DNA of 12,873 bases. Source: Candidatus Peregrinibacteria bacterium RIFOXYB2_FULL_32_7. GTDB taxonomy: Bacteria > Patescibacteriota > Gracilibacteria > UBA1369 > GWF2-33-10. The stretch spans positions 1 to 12,873 of the forward strand of contig MFXJ01000005.1 in assembly GCA_001787465.1 (NCBI GenBank), given 5' to 3'. Below are positions 12,834 to 12,873 of the stretch, piece by piece. Within the stretch, counting starts at the first letter, position 1. Every line of letters starts with the position of its first letter. The notes under the pieces are model-generated. The model was given only the letters and a program-made list of their open reading frames with translations, did no database searches and had not been told where the DNA came from. The position numbers and the translations under genes were made by a program.

Positions 12834-12873
12834 AAAAACAAATATCCAAACAAAAACCTCAGCATATTACAAA

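Larger units (their letters stand above)
12343..12873. other. 530-base stretch without a credible gene
   Basis: The two longest open frames here (12412-12678 plus, 12462-12713 minus) read through the two arms of the same inverted repeat and so mirror each other's peptides (both contain SNRVL and TLLL-CF). They do not resemble proteins. The stretch instead holds a promoter-like element, a large imperfect inverted repeat, a nested hairpin region and a last hairpin, each listed separately. I saw no tRNA, tmRNA, SRP RNA or RNase P consensus. Confidence 0.7.

Noticed and set aside
12343..12873. tmRNA, SRP RNA or tRNA in the right-hand gap
   Set aside because: No tRNA-like ends, T-loop GTTCGA, tag reading frame or SRP GNRA/GGAAG core was found.
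1..12873. Alternative genetic code with UGA as glycine (as in some CPR groups)
   Set aside because: Complete families end at normal stops, no in-frame UGA interrupts them, and the Y1 gene uses UGA as its stop at the expected length.

Overview
The window is an AT-rich bacterial chromosome segment with compact coding. Small size, short spacers, a single-domain TilS, an RNHCP zinc protein, a Y1 transposase and a reduced type IV pilus cluster together suggest a Patescibacteria (CPR) genome, probably of the Parcubacteria side. That assignment is inference from gene content; no rRNA is present. UGA ends the Y1 gene and is not read through, so the code is the standard bacterial one.

Left region (1-4120, all minus strand): ftsH and a downstream hsp20 gene form a protein quality-control pair. 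Then come galU (UDP-glucose synthesis) and a TPR repeat protein, each with its own sigma70-like promoter. The TPR promoter lies inside the 3' end of galU.

Middle region (4080-7120): a divergent promoter pair separates ftsH from a plus-strand coiled-coil protein of unknown function. Next is a Y1/HUH REP-type transposase whose conserved N-terminus is encoded but has no usual start codon, with a hairpin just upstream. On the minus strand an RNHCP zinc protein and tilS (lysidine synthase) form a two-gene operon, transcribed divergently from the pilus genes.

Pilus region (7043-10093, plus strand): one promoter reads into pilN-like, pilO-like and pilC-like genes and a GspH/FimT-like prepilin. These are inner-membrane assembly parts and one minor pilin. 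The motor ATPases, PilM and the prepilin peptidase are not in the window. The prepilin leader is built from a 42-bp repeat whose second copy supplies the C-terminus of the RNHCP protein.

Right region (10097-12873): an unrecognised acidic protein (minus strand), a membrane-anchored FAM173-type methyltransferase and a GGDEF diguanylate cyclase with an altered inhibitory site. The last 530 bases hold no credible gene. They contain a sigma70-like promoter followed by a large imperfect inverted repeat of about 180-230 bp and a second nested hairpin region. This looks like either an undescribed structured RNA or a MITE-like element, and it is the most interesting part of the window.

No gene start inspected here has a clear Shine-Dalgarno sequence. 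Several intergenic gaps carry short recurring AT-rich repeat blocks placed just before start codons.
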